A stretch of DNA of 64,000 bases from Listeria goaensis (GTDB taxonomy: Bacteria > Bacillota > Bacilli > Lactobacillales > Listeriaceae). The stretch lies in assembly GCF_900186125.1 (NCBI RefSeq), contig NZ_FYBQ01000002.1:335384-399383 (forward strand). Reading direction: 5' to 3'. The notes below the pieces were generated by a model. The model was given only the letters and a program-made list of their open reading frames with translations, made no database searches and was not told where the DNA came from. Shown here piece after piece: positions 26,141 through 33,856 of this stretch. A program made the translations under genes and the position numbers. The first letter of the stretch is position 1, and each line of letters begins with the position of its first letter.

Positions 26141-26381
26141 TTTCTAAATCCTCCCCGTCAAAGTCAAAATGCATAAAAGCGTCCATGATATCAGCTACTT
26201 CTACCTGACCAACGTACTCTTCATCTTTTGTGAAACATGAGAATTCAACTGGGGTCATTTCTAGACAGTCCACGTGATAAACGACCTTATCATAATTAGG
26301 AGCCTGATAGATAATAGCAATCTCGTCATCAAACGTGATATCAAGTTTACACGCTTTGCAGCTTGGTCTTATTTTACTCAT
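26127..26381 (-). CDS. Small zinc-binding-like protein
   Basis: 84 residues from ATG 26381, with GGAGGT eight bases upstream; an upstream in-frame ATG at 26423 lies in the preceding reading frame. SCKACKLDITFDDEIAIIYQ and YHVDCLEM give a C-x2-C ... H-x2-C set that may bind zinc. Acidic C-terminus. Function unknown. Confidence 0.65.
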   Translation of the reverse strand: MSKIRPSCKACKLDITFDDEIAIIYQAPNYDKVVYHVDCLEMTPVEFSCFTKDEEYVGQVEVADIMDAFMHFDFDGEDLENERD

Positions 26382-26562
26382 TGTCCACAACCTCCAATCC
26401 ATCTTTCCATACAAAGAACGCATAACCTATTTCAAATCTCACCCAAACCATATTTTTAGGTAGAAATGTCGCGTTGTTACAGGTTCTTTCAATCACGCCA
26501 AACTAGCCACGGCGGAACATGAGAGAAGTGTAATTCACTCGCACTCTATCGCCTATTTTCAT
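26374..26562 (-). pseudogene. Small phage gene interrupted by an in-frame amber codon
   Basis: ATG 26562 has GGAGG upstream (26578-26574) and opens a frame of 62 codons that ends at TAA 26376-26374, overlapping the next gene's start. Codon 20 (26505-26503) is TAG. Before it: KIGDRVRVNYTSLMFRRG; after it: FGVIERTCNNATFLPKNMVW and so on. The reading continues as sensible protein, with YAFFVWKDGLEVV near the end, so a single change such as CAG to TAG would explain it. Either recent loss of a short SH3-like protein or readthrough. Confidence 0.65.
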
Positions 26563-26586
26563 TGTCTAATTCCTCCATTTCACATT

Positions 26587-26808
26587 TCATACAGTCACGT
26601 TTTCAGCGCTTGCACCGCGCAATTCTATTTTTTTGTTGCACGCAGTACAATTTACATAATAGCCTCCACAGCCCGTTCTCAATCTGTAGTTGGACCACTG
26701 AATTTCGTCTTCAAATTCCAATTCTTCTTCGCAATAAGGGCACTCTAGTGTAATATGAGATGGTATATAGTGTATTTTATATGCCGCTTCTTTTAGTTCG
26801 GCTTTCAT
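26587..26808 (-). CDS. Small zinc-ribbon protein
   Basis: 73 residues from ATG 26808, overlapping the upstream stop as ATGA, with AAGGAG upstream. LECPYCEEELEFEDEIQWSN and VNCTACNKKIEL supply two CxxC pairs, a typical zinc ribbon. Function unknown; perhaps nucleic-acid binding. Confidence 0.7.
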   Translation of the reverse strand: MKAELKEAAYKIHYIPSHITLECPYCEEELEFEDEIQWSNYRLRTGCGGYYVNCTACNKKIELRGASAENVTV

Positions 26809-27002
26809 TCCGCACGCTCCTTCTCCAATTTTCTCCCACAAATTGGGCAGTAGTTTATTTTTGCACCTTCTAACACATCGTTTGTCCTCACCCACAATTG
26901 TCCACTGTGAACCTTGGTGTAAATAAATGTCTCAAATGGGCTAATCATGTATTCATGTATGTGTTTGGGGTGCCTGACAGTACAATATATACATTCTTCC
27001 AT
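26805..27002 (-). CDS. Small CxxC protein
   Basis: 65 residues. ECIYCTVRHPKHIHEYM near the start and INYCPICGRKL near the end form a two-knuckle zinc-binding layout seen in many short phage proteins. Good GAGGACGAG upstream. Function unknown. Confidence 0.7.
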   Translation of the reverse strand: MEECIYCTVRHPKHIHEYMISPFETFIYTKVHSGQLWVRTNDVLEGAKINYCPICGRKLEKERAE

Positions 27003-27304
27003 TCACTCGTCCTCCTCTACTGGCACCGCGAACTGCCAATACCCCTCATCGATAGCCTTTATTTCTGTTTCGGTGAATTTGTATTTATAGCCTGCGTCAA
27101 ACACCTTGTATTCTTCTAAAAATACAAACTTATTGTTATCGATGCGCTGGTGCAAAATAGGATTTATCACAGAAGGTAATATAACCCGATAGAGTGGCTC
27201 TTTCTCGACTTCGTAGCCGTTTAGGAGCGCTTTGAGGGCTGTTTGTTTATTATCATGAACCCATTCGCTAAGTTCGTACGGTGCAATGCGATAGTAAATA
27301 CCAT
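27003..27304 (-). pseudogene. DUF1642-like gene with a one-base deletion
   Basis: ATG 27304 is preceded by GAGGAG but its own frame stops early. Starting five bases later the frame reads YYRIAPYELSEWVHDNKQTA, then EPLYRVILP, and ends FTETEIKAIDEGYWQFAVPV: a clear DUF1642 C-terminal pattern. Adding one T to the TTT after ATG GTA joins both and gives about 100 residues. The region length, 302 bases, is one short of a whole number of codons. Either a recent frameshift or a sequencing error in a T run. Confidence 0.65.
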
Positions 27305-27319
27305 TTCACTCACTCCTCT

Positions 27320-27511
27320 TTAGCTTAGTAATTCTGAACGCATTTGGTTGAATGCCTCTTCAACAGAAGCATCTGACATAGAATCTGTTTCTTTGAGCGT
27401 CAAATAATTTGTATGCACTAAACTAGCAACTTGACGTTGTGTATCGTAATTTCTTTTTTCTAAACGTTCTAAAAGAGTTTTATCTTGTTTGGTTAACACG
27501 TCTTTTTGCAT
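27320..27511 (-). CDS. Hypothetical small protein, 63 residues
   Basis: Helical, charged protein (KDVLTKQDKTLLERLEKRNY ... SVEEAFNQMRSELL). AAAGGAG upstream of ATG 27511. No recognised family. Part of the early operon. Confidence 0.6.
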   Translation of the reverse strand: MQKDVLTKQDKTLLERLEKRNYDTQRQVASLVHTNYLTLKETDSMSDASVEEAFNQMRSELLS

Positions 27512-27527
27512 TTACTAGCATCTCCTT

Positions 27528-27695
27528 TTATATATTTGAGATTATTAGTGTTTCTCGCGGTACTTGATACACCATAGTTTCATTAAAATAAACCAAAACA
27601 CATTGCGTTTTATCGCGCTCTTTATAAATTTCGTATTTTTCGCCAACTACGAACGGCGCGTTAGGTACTTTTTTTATGATTTCAGCTTTTTTCAT
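27528..27695 (-). CDS. Hypothetical small protein, 55 residues
   Basis: ATG 27695 overlaps the upstream stop as ATGA; stop TAA at 27530-27528. It reads MKKAEIIKKVPNAPFVVGEK, YEIYKERDKTQCVLVYFNET and ends VPRETLIISNI. Likely a compact beta protein. No family recognised. Confidence 0.65.
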   Translation of the reverse strand: MKKAEIIKKVPNAPFVVGEKYEIYKERDKTQCVLVYFNETMVYQVPRETLIISNI

Positions 27696-27913
27696 CGATT
27701 TCTTACCGTCCCGTCCGGCTCGAAGAAATAGCCTTTTAAGTTAGCTTCGATTCGCATTGTGCGAACTGCTCCAAGTTTTCGCGCCTTTTTTTCCGCTTTT
27801 ACAAAAGCGGACCTGTAATTTTGAGCGTCCACATCGCACTCAAAATATTTAAATTTTTGTTTTAAAAACTTCACTCGTAGCTTGACGGTGTAAGTTTTGT
27901 CAAGATTCCGCAT
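27692..27913 (-). CDS. Hypothetical small protein, 73 residues
   Basis: Basic protein with YTVKLRVKFLKQKFKYFECD and AFVKAEKKARKLGAV. Overlaps the DnaD-like gene by 14 bases upstream and the next gene by four bases downstream, so it is clearly in the operon. Function unknown. Confidence 0.65.
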   Translation of the reverse strand: MRNLDKTYTVKLRVKFLKQKFKYFECDVDAQNYRSAFVKAEKKARKLGAVRTMRIEANLKGYFFEPDGTVRNR

Positions 27914-28811
27914 TTCTCTTCACTCCTAACTCTTTCTTGATTTTTTCAACTTCAGCTGCAATAACGGCTTTTTCTTCGTTTGATCGTTCGCTTTGCGGAG
28001 AAGTTGCTTGCTCTTCTTTGTTGAACCAATCTGGGAGTACTTCTTGCTTCGTGTTTTTTCTAAATGTATTATTATTTTTAGTTTCTGTCGTCATATCATA
28101 TTCATCATTCCAACGGCGTTGATAAAACCATGTTCCGCCTTGCGCGATAAATTGATGCTCTGTATTCTTAGCTTGTAAATGTTGTTTATATGCCATGATG
28201 CCGTTCTGAATTTCTTTATTGCTCACACCCTCTTTTATAGCTTTTTGATATGCTTTAAAAGCGTCTTCTTTGCGTTCTTTGCGAGGGTATAATTGCCAAA
28301 GCTTTGAAAAATCGGATTGTAAATTAGTCTTATCGCTTTTATTTACTTTACTTTTATTTACTTTACTTTCCTTTACTTTACTTTGGGGATTAATGTTTAC
28401 ATTAACTTCCCTTAATTCGTTGTTATTGTCTACATTAATCCAGTGAAGTGTCGGTTTTCGTGTTTTTCGCCTTTTTGTCGCTTCCGAAAATGTCGCTTGA
28501 ATTTTAGAACTCGTTAATACCTTAGCCGAGTTGAACAGGGATTCGTCAAAAAACCCCCATACAACTAAGCGGTTTACAATCTGATCTAATAATTCTTTGC
28601 TGGTACCTGGCAATCTTTTTAAAAGTTTTGCTTTCATCAGCTCATCCCATACAGCGAAGTATCCTTTTTCATATACCGCACATAACAGTTTGATGACAGC
28701 TAGCTCACCTTTAATACCAAATTCCCCAGCAATTGCTTCTATTTTCTCGTCTTCAAAAATATGAACATCTAAAGGAAAGTAATCCAGCCCTTCTTTTTTA
28801 GGCCTTGCCAC
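27900..28811 (-). CDS. DnaD-like replication protein with Lin1244/Lin1753 N-terminal domain
   Basis: 303 residues. MARPKKEGLDYFPLDVHIFE then IEAIAGEFGIKGELAVIKLL is the Lin1244/Lin1753 (DUF4373) winged-helix domain first named in Listeria phages. A C-terminal DnaD-type region follows: LWQLYPRKERKEDAFKAYQK and FIAQGGTWFYQRRWNDEY. Between them a short direct repeat at DNA level encodes KVKESKVNKSKVNKS. Proteins of this type load the host helicase at the phage origin. It overlaps its downstream neighbour. Confidence 0.88.
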   Translation of the reverse strand: MARPKKEGLDYFPLDVHIFEDEKIEAIAGEFGIKGELAVIKLLCAVYEKGYFAVWDELMKAKLLKRLPGTSKELLDQIVNRLVVWGFFDESLFNSAKVLTSSKIQATFSEATKRRKTRKPTLHWINVDNNNELREVNVNINPQSKVKESKVNKSKVNKSDKTNLQSDFSKLWQLYPRKERKEDAFKAYQKAIKEGVSNKEIQNGIMAYKQHLQAKNTEHQFIAQGGTWFYQRRWNDEYDMTTETKNNNTFRKNTKQEVLPDWFNKEEQATSPQSERSNEEKAVIAAEVEKIKKELGVKRNAES

Positions 28812-28815
28812 GCTA

Positions 28816-29463
28816 TCACTTCCTTAAATTTAGTTTTTCTAAATCTTTTTTATCTAGTTTCACTGGAATAACCTTATACAACTTCATGAAAGTTTCTAGT
28901 CCTATTTGGTGCTGTTCTGTGTGGTGTTTGCGGCATAGCGCCATAAAACGATGTTCCTCGTGATTAATTTTATTTCGATTGCGTCCCATTCCAACTGCTT
29001 CAACATGCGCTATGTCGCTTTTATCGCGACAAATGCAACACTGTCCGTACATCAAGCAATAGTAGAACCATGCGTTATTTTCGAGCAAGTACTCATAGTG
29101 CTGTTTCAGCAGTATACGGTGTTTAAGCACGAATTTTATTAAGAACGCGATCCATTCCGTGGCTTCGTTGCACGTAGCGGAAGCATGGCTAAACATTTCG
29201 CCAGTTTTAGCCTCATAATCAAATCTTAAGAATTCTTTTACGCATTCTGGTTCATCACCAGTGAACAACGCAATATCGCGTATGAGAGCGTATGAGAGCT
29301 TTCTTTGCTTGACTGTGATGCCTCGGTTGTCCAATAAACGAAGTTTGACATAGTTATCACCGCCGCGAGCTAAAAGCTGTAAATAATTCTCGTTGATTTC
29401 ATCGTCTATTAGCTCGAGCAATATTCGATTATCTTTTGCTTTTAGCACTTTGGCGTATTCCAT
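28816..29463 (-). CDS. Putative HNHc nuclease (HNHc_6 type)
   Basis: 215 residues. Metal-site pattern in the C-terminal half: QCCICRDKSDIAHVEAVGMG, then HEEHRFMALCRKHHTEQHQI, giving the CxxC, H and CxxHH set of HNH enzymes. The family is common in Firmicute phage replication modules next to ERF and DnaD-like genes, probably acting in recombination. Starts at ATG 29463, overlapping the ERF gene stop by one base. Confidence 0.88.
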   Translation of the reverse strand: MEYAKVLKAKDNRILLELIDDEINENYLQLLARGGDNYVKLRLLDNRGITVKQRKLSYALIRDIALFTGDEPECVKEFLRFDYEAKTGEMFSHASATCNEATEWIAFLIKFVLKHRILLKQHYEYLLENNAWFYYCLMYGQCCICRDKSDIAHVEAVGMGRNRNKINHEEHRFMALCRKHHTEQHQIGLETFMKLYKVIPVKLDKKDLEKLNLRK

Positions 29464-30140
29464 TACAACATACTCCCTTGTCTTTCTGTTCCTTCTGGTA
29501 ATTGTTCAGATGGTTTTTTTGTTTGTTTCAGCTTCTTTTTGTTCTCTGAACGGACATCGTTTATACATTTTTTTATTAGACCAGATTGCTCTGTATTTAG
29601 ATTCTCAATTAAATCCACTTGTATTTTTGTTTTTCTCTTAAGCGTTTCCCACGTTGTGTTAAAATCTAAATTCATTTCCGCAGATAAACTATTAACTAAA
29701 CCATTTATAATTGGAACTTCATTTGCTTCTATCTTTTTAGGCATCGTTTCAACAGCTGTATTTCCATCATCATCTTGGTCGCTCGTGATTCCGAAAACAG
29801 CAGATAGAGCATAGCGCCTAGCGTATGTTGCCGCAGAACCAAATCCTTGAGCGTCTCGTTTTGTTGCCGGCAATTTTATTGGGTCATAAAAGACGAACTC
29901 GCCTTCTTCATGCCACAATTGTGTGGATACTGCAACACTTTGCTCATCACTAGAAATTTGTTGCGTATAAGACAGACCTGTACCTTTTAAAGCATCGTCT
30001 ATGACTTCTACGATATTTTCAAGAGGTACATATTTACTTTCGAAAAATGGGTTGCTGGCATCCTTTAACGGTTGCTTTAAATTCTCCCTGAATTCGCAAA
30101 GACTTTTAGCAATCTCTGTAATTTCTTCACTTTTTTCCAT
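29463..30140 (-). CDS. erf: ERF-family single-strand annealing protein
   Basis: 225 residues. The N-terminal ~140 residues match ERF: NPFFESKYVPLENIVEVIDD, GLSYTQQISSDE, AQGFGSAATYARRYALSAVF and the acidic DDDGN. ERF proteins anneal single strands and circularise phage genomes. Works with SSB and the HNHc nuclease of the same operon. Confidence 0.93.
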   Translation of the reverse strand: MEKSEEITEIAKSLCEFRENLKQPLKDASNPFFESKYVPLENIVEVIDDALKGTGLSYTQQISSDEQSVAVSTQLWHEEGEFVFYDPIKLPATKRDAQGFGSAATYARRYALSAVFGITSDQDDDGNTAVETMPKKIEANEVPIINGLVNSLSAEMNLDFNTTWETLKRKTKIQVDLIENLNTEQSGLIKKCINDVRSENKKKLKQTKKPSEQLPEGTERQGSML

Positions 30141-30152
30141 CTTAAATACCTC

Positions 30153-30383
30153 CTACCAATATCTTGGTATTTCTTTTTTTAACTCAGCGACGTGCTCGCC
30201 TACTTCCTCATACGCTTCAAGTAAATCTTCGTACACTTGTGAGCCGCCTAAAGATTTAGCGTGTTTCTTTAATGCTTCGTAGAATTCTCTTAGCTCTTTC
30301 GTGTGATCAAAAACCGTTTCCTTAAGATTCGTTATTTCGAATGATTCCATCGTTCCGTCTTCTAAATCAGAAGTATTTATCAT
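30153..30383 (-). CDS. Hypothetical coiled-coil protein, 76 residues
   Basis: GGAGGG eight bases upstream of ATG 30383. Mostly helical: FDHTKELREFYEALKKHAKS and LEAYEEVGEHVAELKKE. No known family; sits directly before erf. Confidence 0.6.
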   Translation of the reverse strand: MINTSDLEDGTMESFEITNLKETVFDHTKELREFYEALKKHAKSLGGSQVYEDLLEAYEEVGEHVAELKKEIPRYW

Positions 30384-30432
30384 CTACTATCCCTCCATTT
30401 ACTTTTTTGGGAGTTGATGCTACAATACATTT

Positions 30433-30488
30433 GTGTATGTTTGTAAGCATTTTTCCCTGAACGCCACTTTGCCGAGTGGTGTTTTTTA
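30433..30488 (+). ncRNA. Candidate short plus-strand RNA inside the early operon
   Basis: On the strand opposite to all surrounding genes there is TTTACT (398-403), 17-bp spacer, TACAAT (421-426), and about 40 bases later a clean intrinsic terminator: ACGCCACT (461-468), loop TTGCCG, AGTGGTGT (475-482), then TTTTTATT. The predicted RNA of about 55 bases would be antisense to the leader between two early genes. No protein reading frame of note. Confidence 0.35.
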
Positions 30489-30638
30489 TTGTGCAAAATT
30501 CAAAATTAAAACTGTCAATGATAGAATGAGCGCAAACACTACAGCACACCCAAACACGATTGATATACATATATCTGAAACACTCCATTCCGTTTCTTCA
30601 TCTTCATAAAAGAAGAAATGTTCTAGTTTTTTTAACAT
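30486..30638 (-). CDS. Single-pass membrane protein, 50 residues
   Basis: ATG 30638 with AAGGTG upstream, overlapping the end of the preceding gene. Acidic N-terminus (LEHFFFYEDEETEWSV) and a long hydrophobic C-terminal segment (ICISIVFGCAVVFALILSL). Function unknown. The longer open frame overlapping it on the same strand (30367-30588) is a shadow. Confidence 0.6.
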   Translation of the reverse strand: MLKKLEHFFFYEDEETEWSVSDICISIVFGCAVVFALILSLTVLILNFAQ

Positions 30639-30823
30639 TTTGTCACCTTCTTCATTTTCTTTTCGTGTCTCGCTTGTAAATACTCATTAGTAAAAATATA
30701 GTTAATAAATGGTTTTCGCTCTCGTTCTATGCCCTTCTCTTTTTCGATGGCTTTTTGGTAAGAAAACACGGTTAATTGGCACACGATTACTATAGAAATA
30801 ACAAAAAGTAAAAATAAAATCAT
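30632..30823 (-). CDS. Small membrane protein, 63 residues
   Basis: N-terminal transmembrane segment (MILFLLFVISIVIVCQLTVF), then a strongly basic, charged tail. Overlaps the genes on both sides by a few bases, which supports coupled translation. Function unknown. Confidence 0.6.
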   Translation of the reverse strand: MILFLLFVISIVIVCQLTVFSYQKAIEKEKGIERERKPFINYIFTNEYLQARHEKKMKKVTKC

Positions 30824-31089
30824 TGTGTCTCAACCTCTCTCTTGCTTGACTTAATTTCTTCAATCGGTATTACCGTCTTCATTCTTCCATTTTCAAGCAT
30901 TATATTTTGATCGTTTGGGAATGTTAACGGTTCGCTTGGTTTGTCTTTCATTGGTGCGCGGTCGAATATGTCATTAACCACTTTCAAATCAACGTTCGGT
31001 CTGTAACCAGTTTCAGGGTCAAAATAATCTACGATTTCATAATTACTTAAATCTAGATTATTTACTTCCGTAGCTTTTTTCCTTGCCAT
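30820..31089 (-). CDS. Hypothetical early protein, 89 residues
   Basis: Soluble protein without clear domain: MARKKATEVNNLDLSNYEIV, DYFDPETGYRPNVDLKVVND. GAGGTG before ATG 31089. Present in the early operon; function unknown. Confidence 0.6.
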   Translation of the reverse strand: MARKKATEVNNLDLSNYEIVDYFDPETGYRPNVDLKVVNDIFDRAPMKDKPSEPLTFPNDQNIMLENGRMKTVIPIEEIKSSKREVETQ

Positions 31090-31103
31090 GCTAACACCTC
31101 ATT

Positions 31104-31634
31104 TCATTTTAAATATCCTAGTTCTTTCCAGTGCTTTTGCCTGTACCTAATCATTTCAGGTAAATTAAAGTTATAGCTGTCGCATATTGACGGTAATAGG
31201 CTATTTTTTATCATCACTTCATCTAATAACTCGTTAACGTACTCCCTGATTTCTCTTCTCTCGCCTTGCTTCAAATGATTCATATCTTTTGCTAGCAAGT
31301 GCGCTATCCTGTTAGCGCTCTCGTCTTCCTCCAGCTGTTCTTTAGTAGCTAGAGTTTTGAAACATAGCGGGTGACCACTTACCTCGTCCGCAAACGGTAC
31401 TACATACGGCGAGAATTTCGCCAATAACTTACGAGCTAAAATATTTTCATCTAAGCTCTCGGTAATACCTTGCATAATCTCCCGTGGCATATTCCTTTCG
31501 CCTGTTGAGTAATGACCTATCGCAGGTCTACTAACATGTGCTATACCTGCTAACTCCTTTTGCTGATACTTCCCTTTAAGTTCTTGCATTTCTGATGCCA
31601 CGTTTGCTGATGTGGCGATGATTTCTTTTTGCAT
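31104..31634 (-). CDS. XRE-like transcription regulator of the early operon
   Basis: 176 residues. A helix-turn-helix of the Cro/CI type lies in residues ~20-50 (KYQQKELAGIAHVSRPAIGH, YSTGERNMPREI). The C-terminal ~100 residues are helical (NLPEMIRYRQKHWKELGYL at the end). It is transcribed with the Cro-like and Rha genes, so it may modulate early expression. Confidence 0.75.
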   Translation of the reverse strand: MQKEIIATSANVASEMQELKGKYQQKELAGIAHVSRPAIGHYSTGERNMPREIMQGITESLDENILARKLLAKFSPYVVPFADEVSGHPLCFKTLATKEQLEEDESANRIAHLLAKDMNHLKQGERREIREYVNELLDEVMIKNSLLPSICDSYNFNLPEMIRYRQKHWKELGYLK

Positions 31635-31706
31635 GTCTTTCTCCTTTTTTTATGTGTAGTAAATTAAATTGTAGTGCTACTTGGTTTATTAGTATCTTTA
31701 AACTGT

Positions 31707-32480
31707 TCAAATAACTTTTAAATGGTCTATATTATCTGTTCTAATTCCAAATTGAATAGCCATTTCTTTTACAACTGTTAAATAAATTTCAATCAGTCGT
31801 TTTTCTTCCGCTATACAATCCAATTTGTTCAGCTTCTGAATACTCGTCTTGCTCATGCCCTTCGCAGACATTTTTATTTTTCTGTTCTCTAGTCGTCTAT
31901 TTAAATCGCAATGAGCACGACTTTCAAACCTTTCATAACTCATATTAATAACTGACCTGTAAGGTTCAGTTCCTCCAAAGTTATTAGCTATCTTACGCAA
32001 AATAGTCTTAACTTTATCTCTCCACTCGTTAGCGTTCACGCTGAAAATCATCTTCATATCATTGATTTCTGATTTCGCTTCTTTTGCTTCTCTTTCAGCG
32101 TTTGCAACTGCTAGAAACATTTGGTTAAACATTTGTAATTCAGGGCTTAAATTTGAAGTATCAAGTTGCTTTTTAATGTGTTGCTCCATTTTGTTGAAAG
32201 CTTCAATATACTTAAGCTTAAATTGAAGAGCTTTCTTTCCAGTAAAACCCATTGCAAGTAAAGTGAATCCGTCACGGTTCATGTAAACGATTCTGTATTG
32301 TTGTTTATTTTGAGGATGGGTGTAAATATCTTCGCGAAATAGGTCTGTCCAATTTTGGACCACCCCTTTTAGGTTATCCAAATCCCTTAATACATGTTTG
32401 TGTTCCTTCTCAAAACCTTCTGCCACATTTAAACTACTTGTAACCGCTTCTTGATTTTTCATAATAACTAATTCATTCAT
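31707..32480 (-). CDS. Rha-family antirepressor with ORF6C-like C-terminus
   Basis: 257 residues. N-terminal Rha domain: SLNVAEGFEKEHKHVLRDLD, RIVYMNRDGFTLLAMGFTGK, ALQFKLKYIEAFNKME. C-terminal region (KVKTILRKIANNFGG, YERFESRAHCDLNRRLENRK) matches the ORF6C antirepressor domain. Such proteins counter phage repressors during induction. Second gene of the early operon. Confidence 0.88.
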   Translation of the reverse strand: MNELVIMKNQEAVTSSLNVAEGFEKEHKHVLRDLDNLKGVVQNWTDLFREDIYTHPQNKQQYRIVYMNRDGFTLLAMGFTGKKALQFKLKYIEAFNKMEQHIKKQLDTSNLSPELQMFNQMFLAVANAEREAKEAKSEINDMKMIFSVNANEWRDKVKTILRKIANNFGGTEPYRSVINMSYERFESRAHCDLNRRLENRKIKMSAKGMSKTSIQKLNKLDCIAEEKRLIEIYLTVVKEMAIQFGIRTDNIDHLKVI

Positions 32481-32517
32481 TCCTTACACCTCCTGTTTGT
32501 CGCTAAGTGTTTTATAG

Positions 32518-32733
32518 CTATGTTGTTTGTCTATCACTTAGTAGATCGTTTACGGTTACCCCTAGCGCTTTGGCGAGTTTATCGGCTTTTTCTAATGTTG
32601 GGGAGTACTTATTGTTTTCAAGGTCGCTAAGCGTTGATGCTGGAATCCCTGATTTTTCACCTAATACTTGTAAGCTAAAGTTTTTTTGGAGCCGTATTTT
32701 TTTAATTCGCTGACCGACTTTCAAGTTTCTCAC
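32518..32733 (-). CDS. Cro-like XRE regulator, first gene of the lytic early operon
   Basis: 71 residues, almost only a helix-turn-helix: IKKIRLQKNFSLQVLGEKSG, IPASTLSDLENNKYSPTL. GAGGTG is just before ATG 32733. Its promoter (TTGACA 32798-32793, 17 bp, TAAACT 32775-32770) overlaps an inverted repeat, see next entry. Most likely the lytic-phase repressor. Confidence 0.85.
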   Translation of the reverse strand: MRNLKVGQRIKKIRLQKNFSLQVLGEKSGIPASTLSDLENNKYSPTLEKADKLAKALGVTVNDLLSDRQTT

Positions 32734-32743
32734 CTCCTAAACA

Positions 32744-32810
32744 TTACGATTTTTCGTAACTTTATTTATAGTTTATCCGAAAACTCGGAACATGTCAACA
32801 AGTTTTCGGA
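32744..32810. promoter_or_regulatory. Early promoter with operator repeats
   Basis: Minus-strand promoter TTGACA-17-TAAACT. A perfect ten-base inverted repeat, TCCGAAAACT (776-785) and AGTTTTCGGA (801-810), places one arm in the promoter spacer and the other just upstream of -35. A second palindrome, TTACGA-TTTT-TCGTAA (744-759), lies between the promoter and the Cro ribosome site, and a half-site TTTCGTAAGG recurs at 851-860 before the rightward genes. These are the likely repressor sites of the lysis/lysogeny switch. Confidence 0.75.
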
Positions 32811-32871
32811 AACTTTTTCAAGTAAGTAGATTACACTAGTTATAACGGTATTTCGTAAGGAGGATATTATT

Positions 32872-33105
32872 TTGAATAACGTAGATTTAATTGCAGATAG
32901 AATGATTACATTAGCCAACCAACAAAATTTAACTATAAATAGACTTGCAACCCTCGCTGGGTTACCAGGCGCTACATTAAATGATTTAGCTAACAAAAAA
33001 GGTAAATCTGTAAAATTCGATATCATCACTAGCATTTGTCCCATTCTTCGCATCTCCGTCACCGAGTTCCTCGACTTCCCGCCGTACAACGAGGTGGAGA
33101 GATGA
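32872..33105 (+). CDS. Small XRE regulator, paralogue 1
   Basis: 77 residues, start TTG 32872 with AAGGAGG upstream. HTH: NLTINRLATLAGLPGATLND. Ends in DFPPYNEVER. The following gene encodes a paralogue of the same length with the same last residues. Divergent from the Cro-like gene, first of a three-gene rightward operon with ATGA overlaps. Confidence 0.82.
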   Translation: MNNVDLIADRMITLANQQNLTINRLATLAGLPGATLNDLANKKGKSVKFDIITSICPILRISVTEFLDFPPYNEVER

Positions 33106-33335
33106 ATGACCACGAATTAATTTTTGAACGTCTCTACTTTCTGTTACGAGAAAGAAATTTAACAATGAACAGACTTGCTACACTATCAGGACTAAGACAA
33201 TCTACACTTAGTTCGCTTGAAGCGCGTCCTACTGGTGTTCCTAAAGCCGATACAATACGCTTGATTTGCCAAGCCCTAGAAATATCCGTCCACGAGTTCT
33301 TCGACTTCCCGCCTTATAATGAGGTGGAGAGATGA
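33102..33335 (+). CDS. Small XRE regulator, paralogue 2
   Basis: 77 residues, start ATG 33102 overlapping the previous stop as ATGA and preceded by GAGGTGGAGAG. HTH: NLTMNRLATLSGLRQSTLSS. It shares RLATL.GL...TL and the ending DFPPYNEVER with paralogue 1, so the pair arose by tandem duplication. The duplicated 3' ends each carry the ribosome site (GAGGTGGAGAGATGA) for the next gene. Confidence 0.85.
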   Translation: MNDHELIFERLYFLLRERNLTMNRLATLSGLRQSTLSSLEARPTGVPKADTIRLICQALEISVHEFFDFPPYNEVER

Positions 33336-33856
33336 AGAAAGATGAAAACATATTTTACGTCAGCTTTTTAAAGTTTTTAGGTCTAGCGGGTGTTGCTGTG
33401 TTCGGATATTTCGCCAATATAATTTTTTCTAACTGGAAAATAGGAATCAATGTCTTTTCCTATTTTTACTACGAGGGGATTAAATCATTTAATATCCCAC
33501 ATGTAGTTTGGTTTTTATTCCTACTCTTTGTTTTGGGATTCAATGCGATTGCTTCTCTTCAATTTGGATACCATTTAAAAGAACTAGGTGCTTACAAAGG
33601 TAAGATAGCATTTGTTTTTACTGGGATGATTATTTTCAGCCTTTTGTTCGTAATAACAATACTGTATTCAATAATTGTTATTCCTGCTGGTAAAACAATA
33701 GATAACAACATAACAATAATTGCACCATACATTTCTGAACAAAAAGAAGAAGAAATGCGCTCTGGCTTATTGCAAGTATCGAATGCCGATGAGCTAGACA
33801 AATTAAAAAACGAGATTACTCAAATAGCTAAAGAGCATAATCTCCAATTGCAATAG
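33332..33856 (+). CDS. Membrane protein of the immunity region (candidate superinfection exclusion)
   Basis: 174 residues with three transmembrane segments (about 10-32 FLKFLGLAGVAVFGYFANII; 55-75 VVWFLFLLFVLGFNAI; 92-115 IAFVFTGMIIFSLLFVITIL) and a cytoplasmic coiled-coil tail (QKEEEMRSGLLQ, ELDKLKNEITQIAKEH). Translationally coupled to the two XRE genes (ATGA). Lysogeny-expressed membrane proteins in this place often block superinfection; that is inference from context only. Confidence 0.7.
   Translation: MKKDENIFYVSFLKFLGLAGVAVFGYFANIIFSNWKIGINVFSYFYYEGIKSFNIPHVVWFLFLLFVLGFNAIASLQFGYHLKELGAYKGKIAFVFTGMIIFSLLFVITILYSIIVIPAGKTIDNNITIIAPYISEQKEEEMRSGLLQVSNADELDKLKNEITQIAKEHNLQLQ

Noticed and set aside
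30367..30588. 73-codon minus-strand frame
   Set aside because: It overlaps a better-supported 50-residue membrane protein gene in another frame and has no ribosome site.
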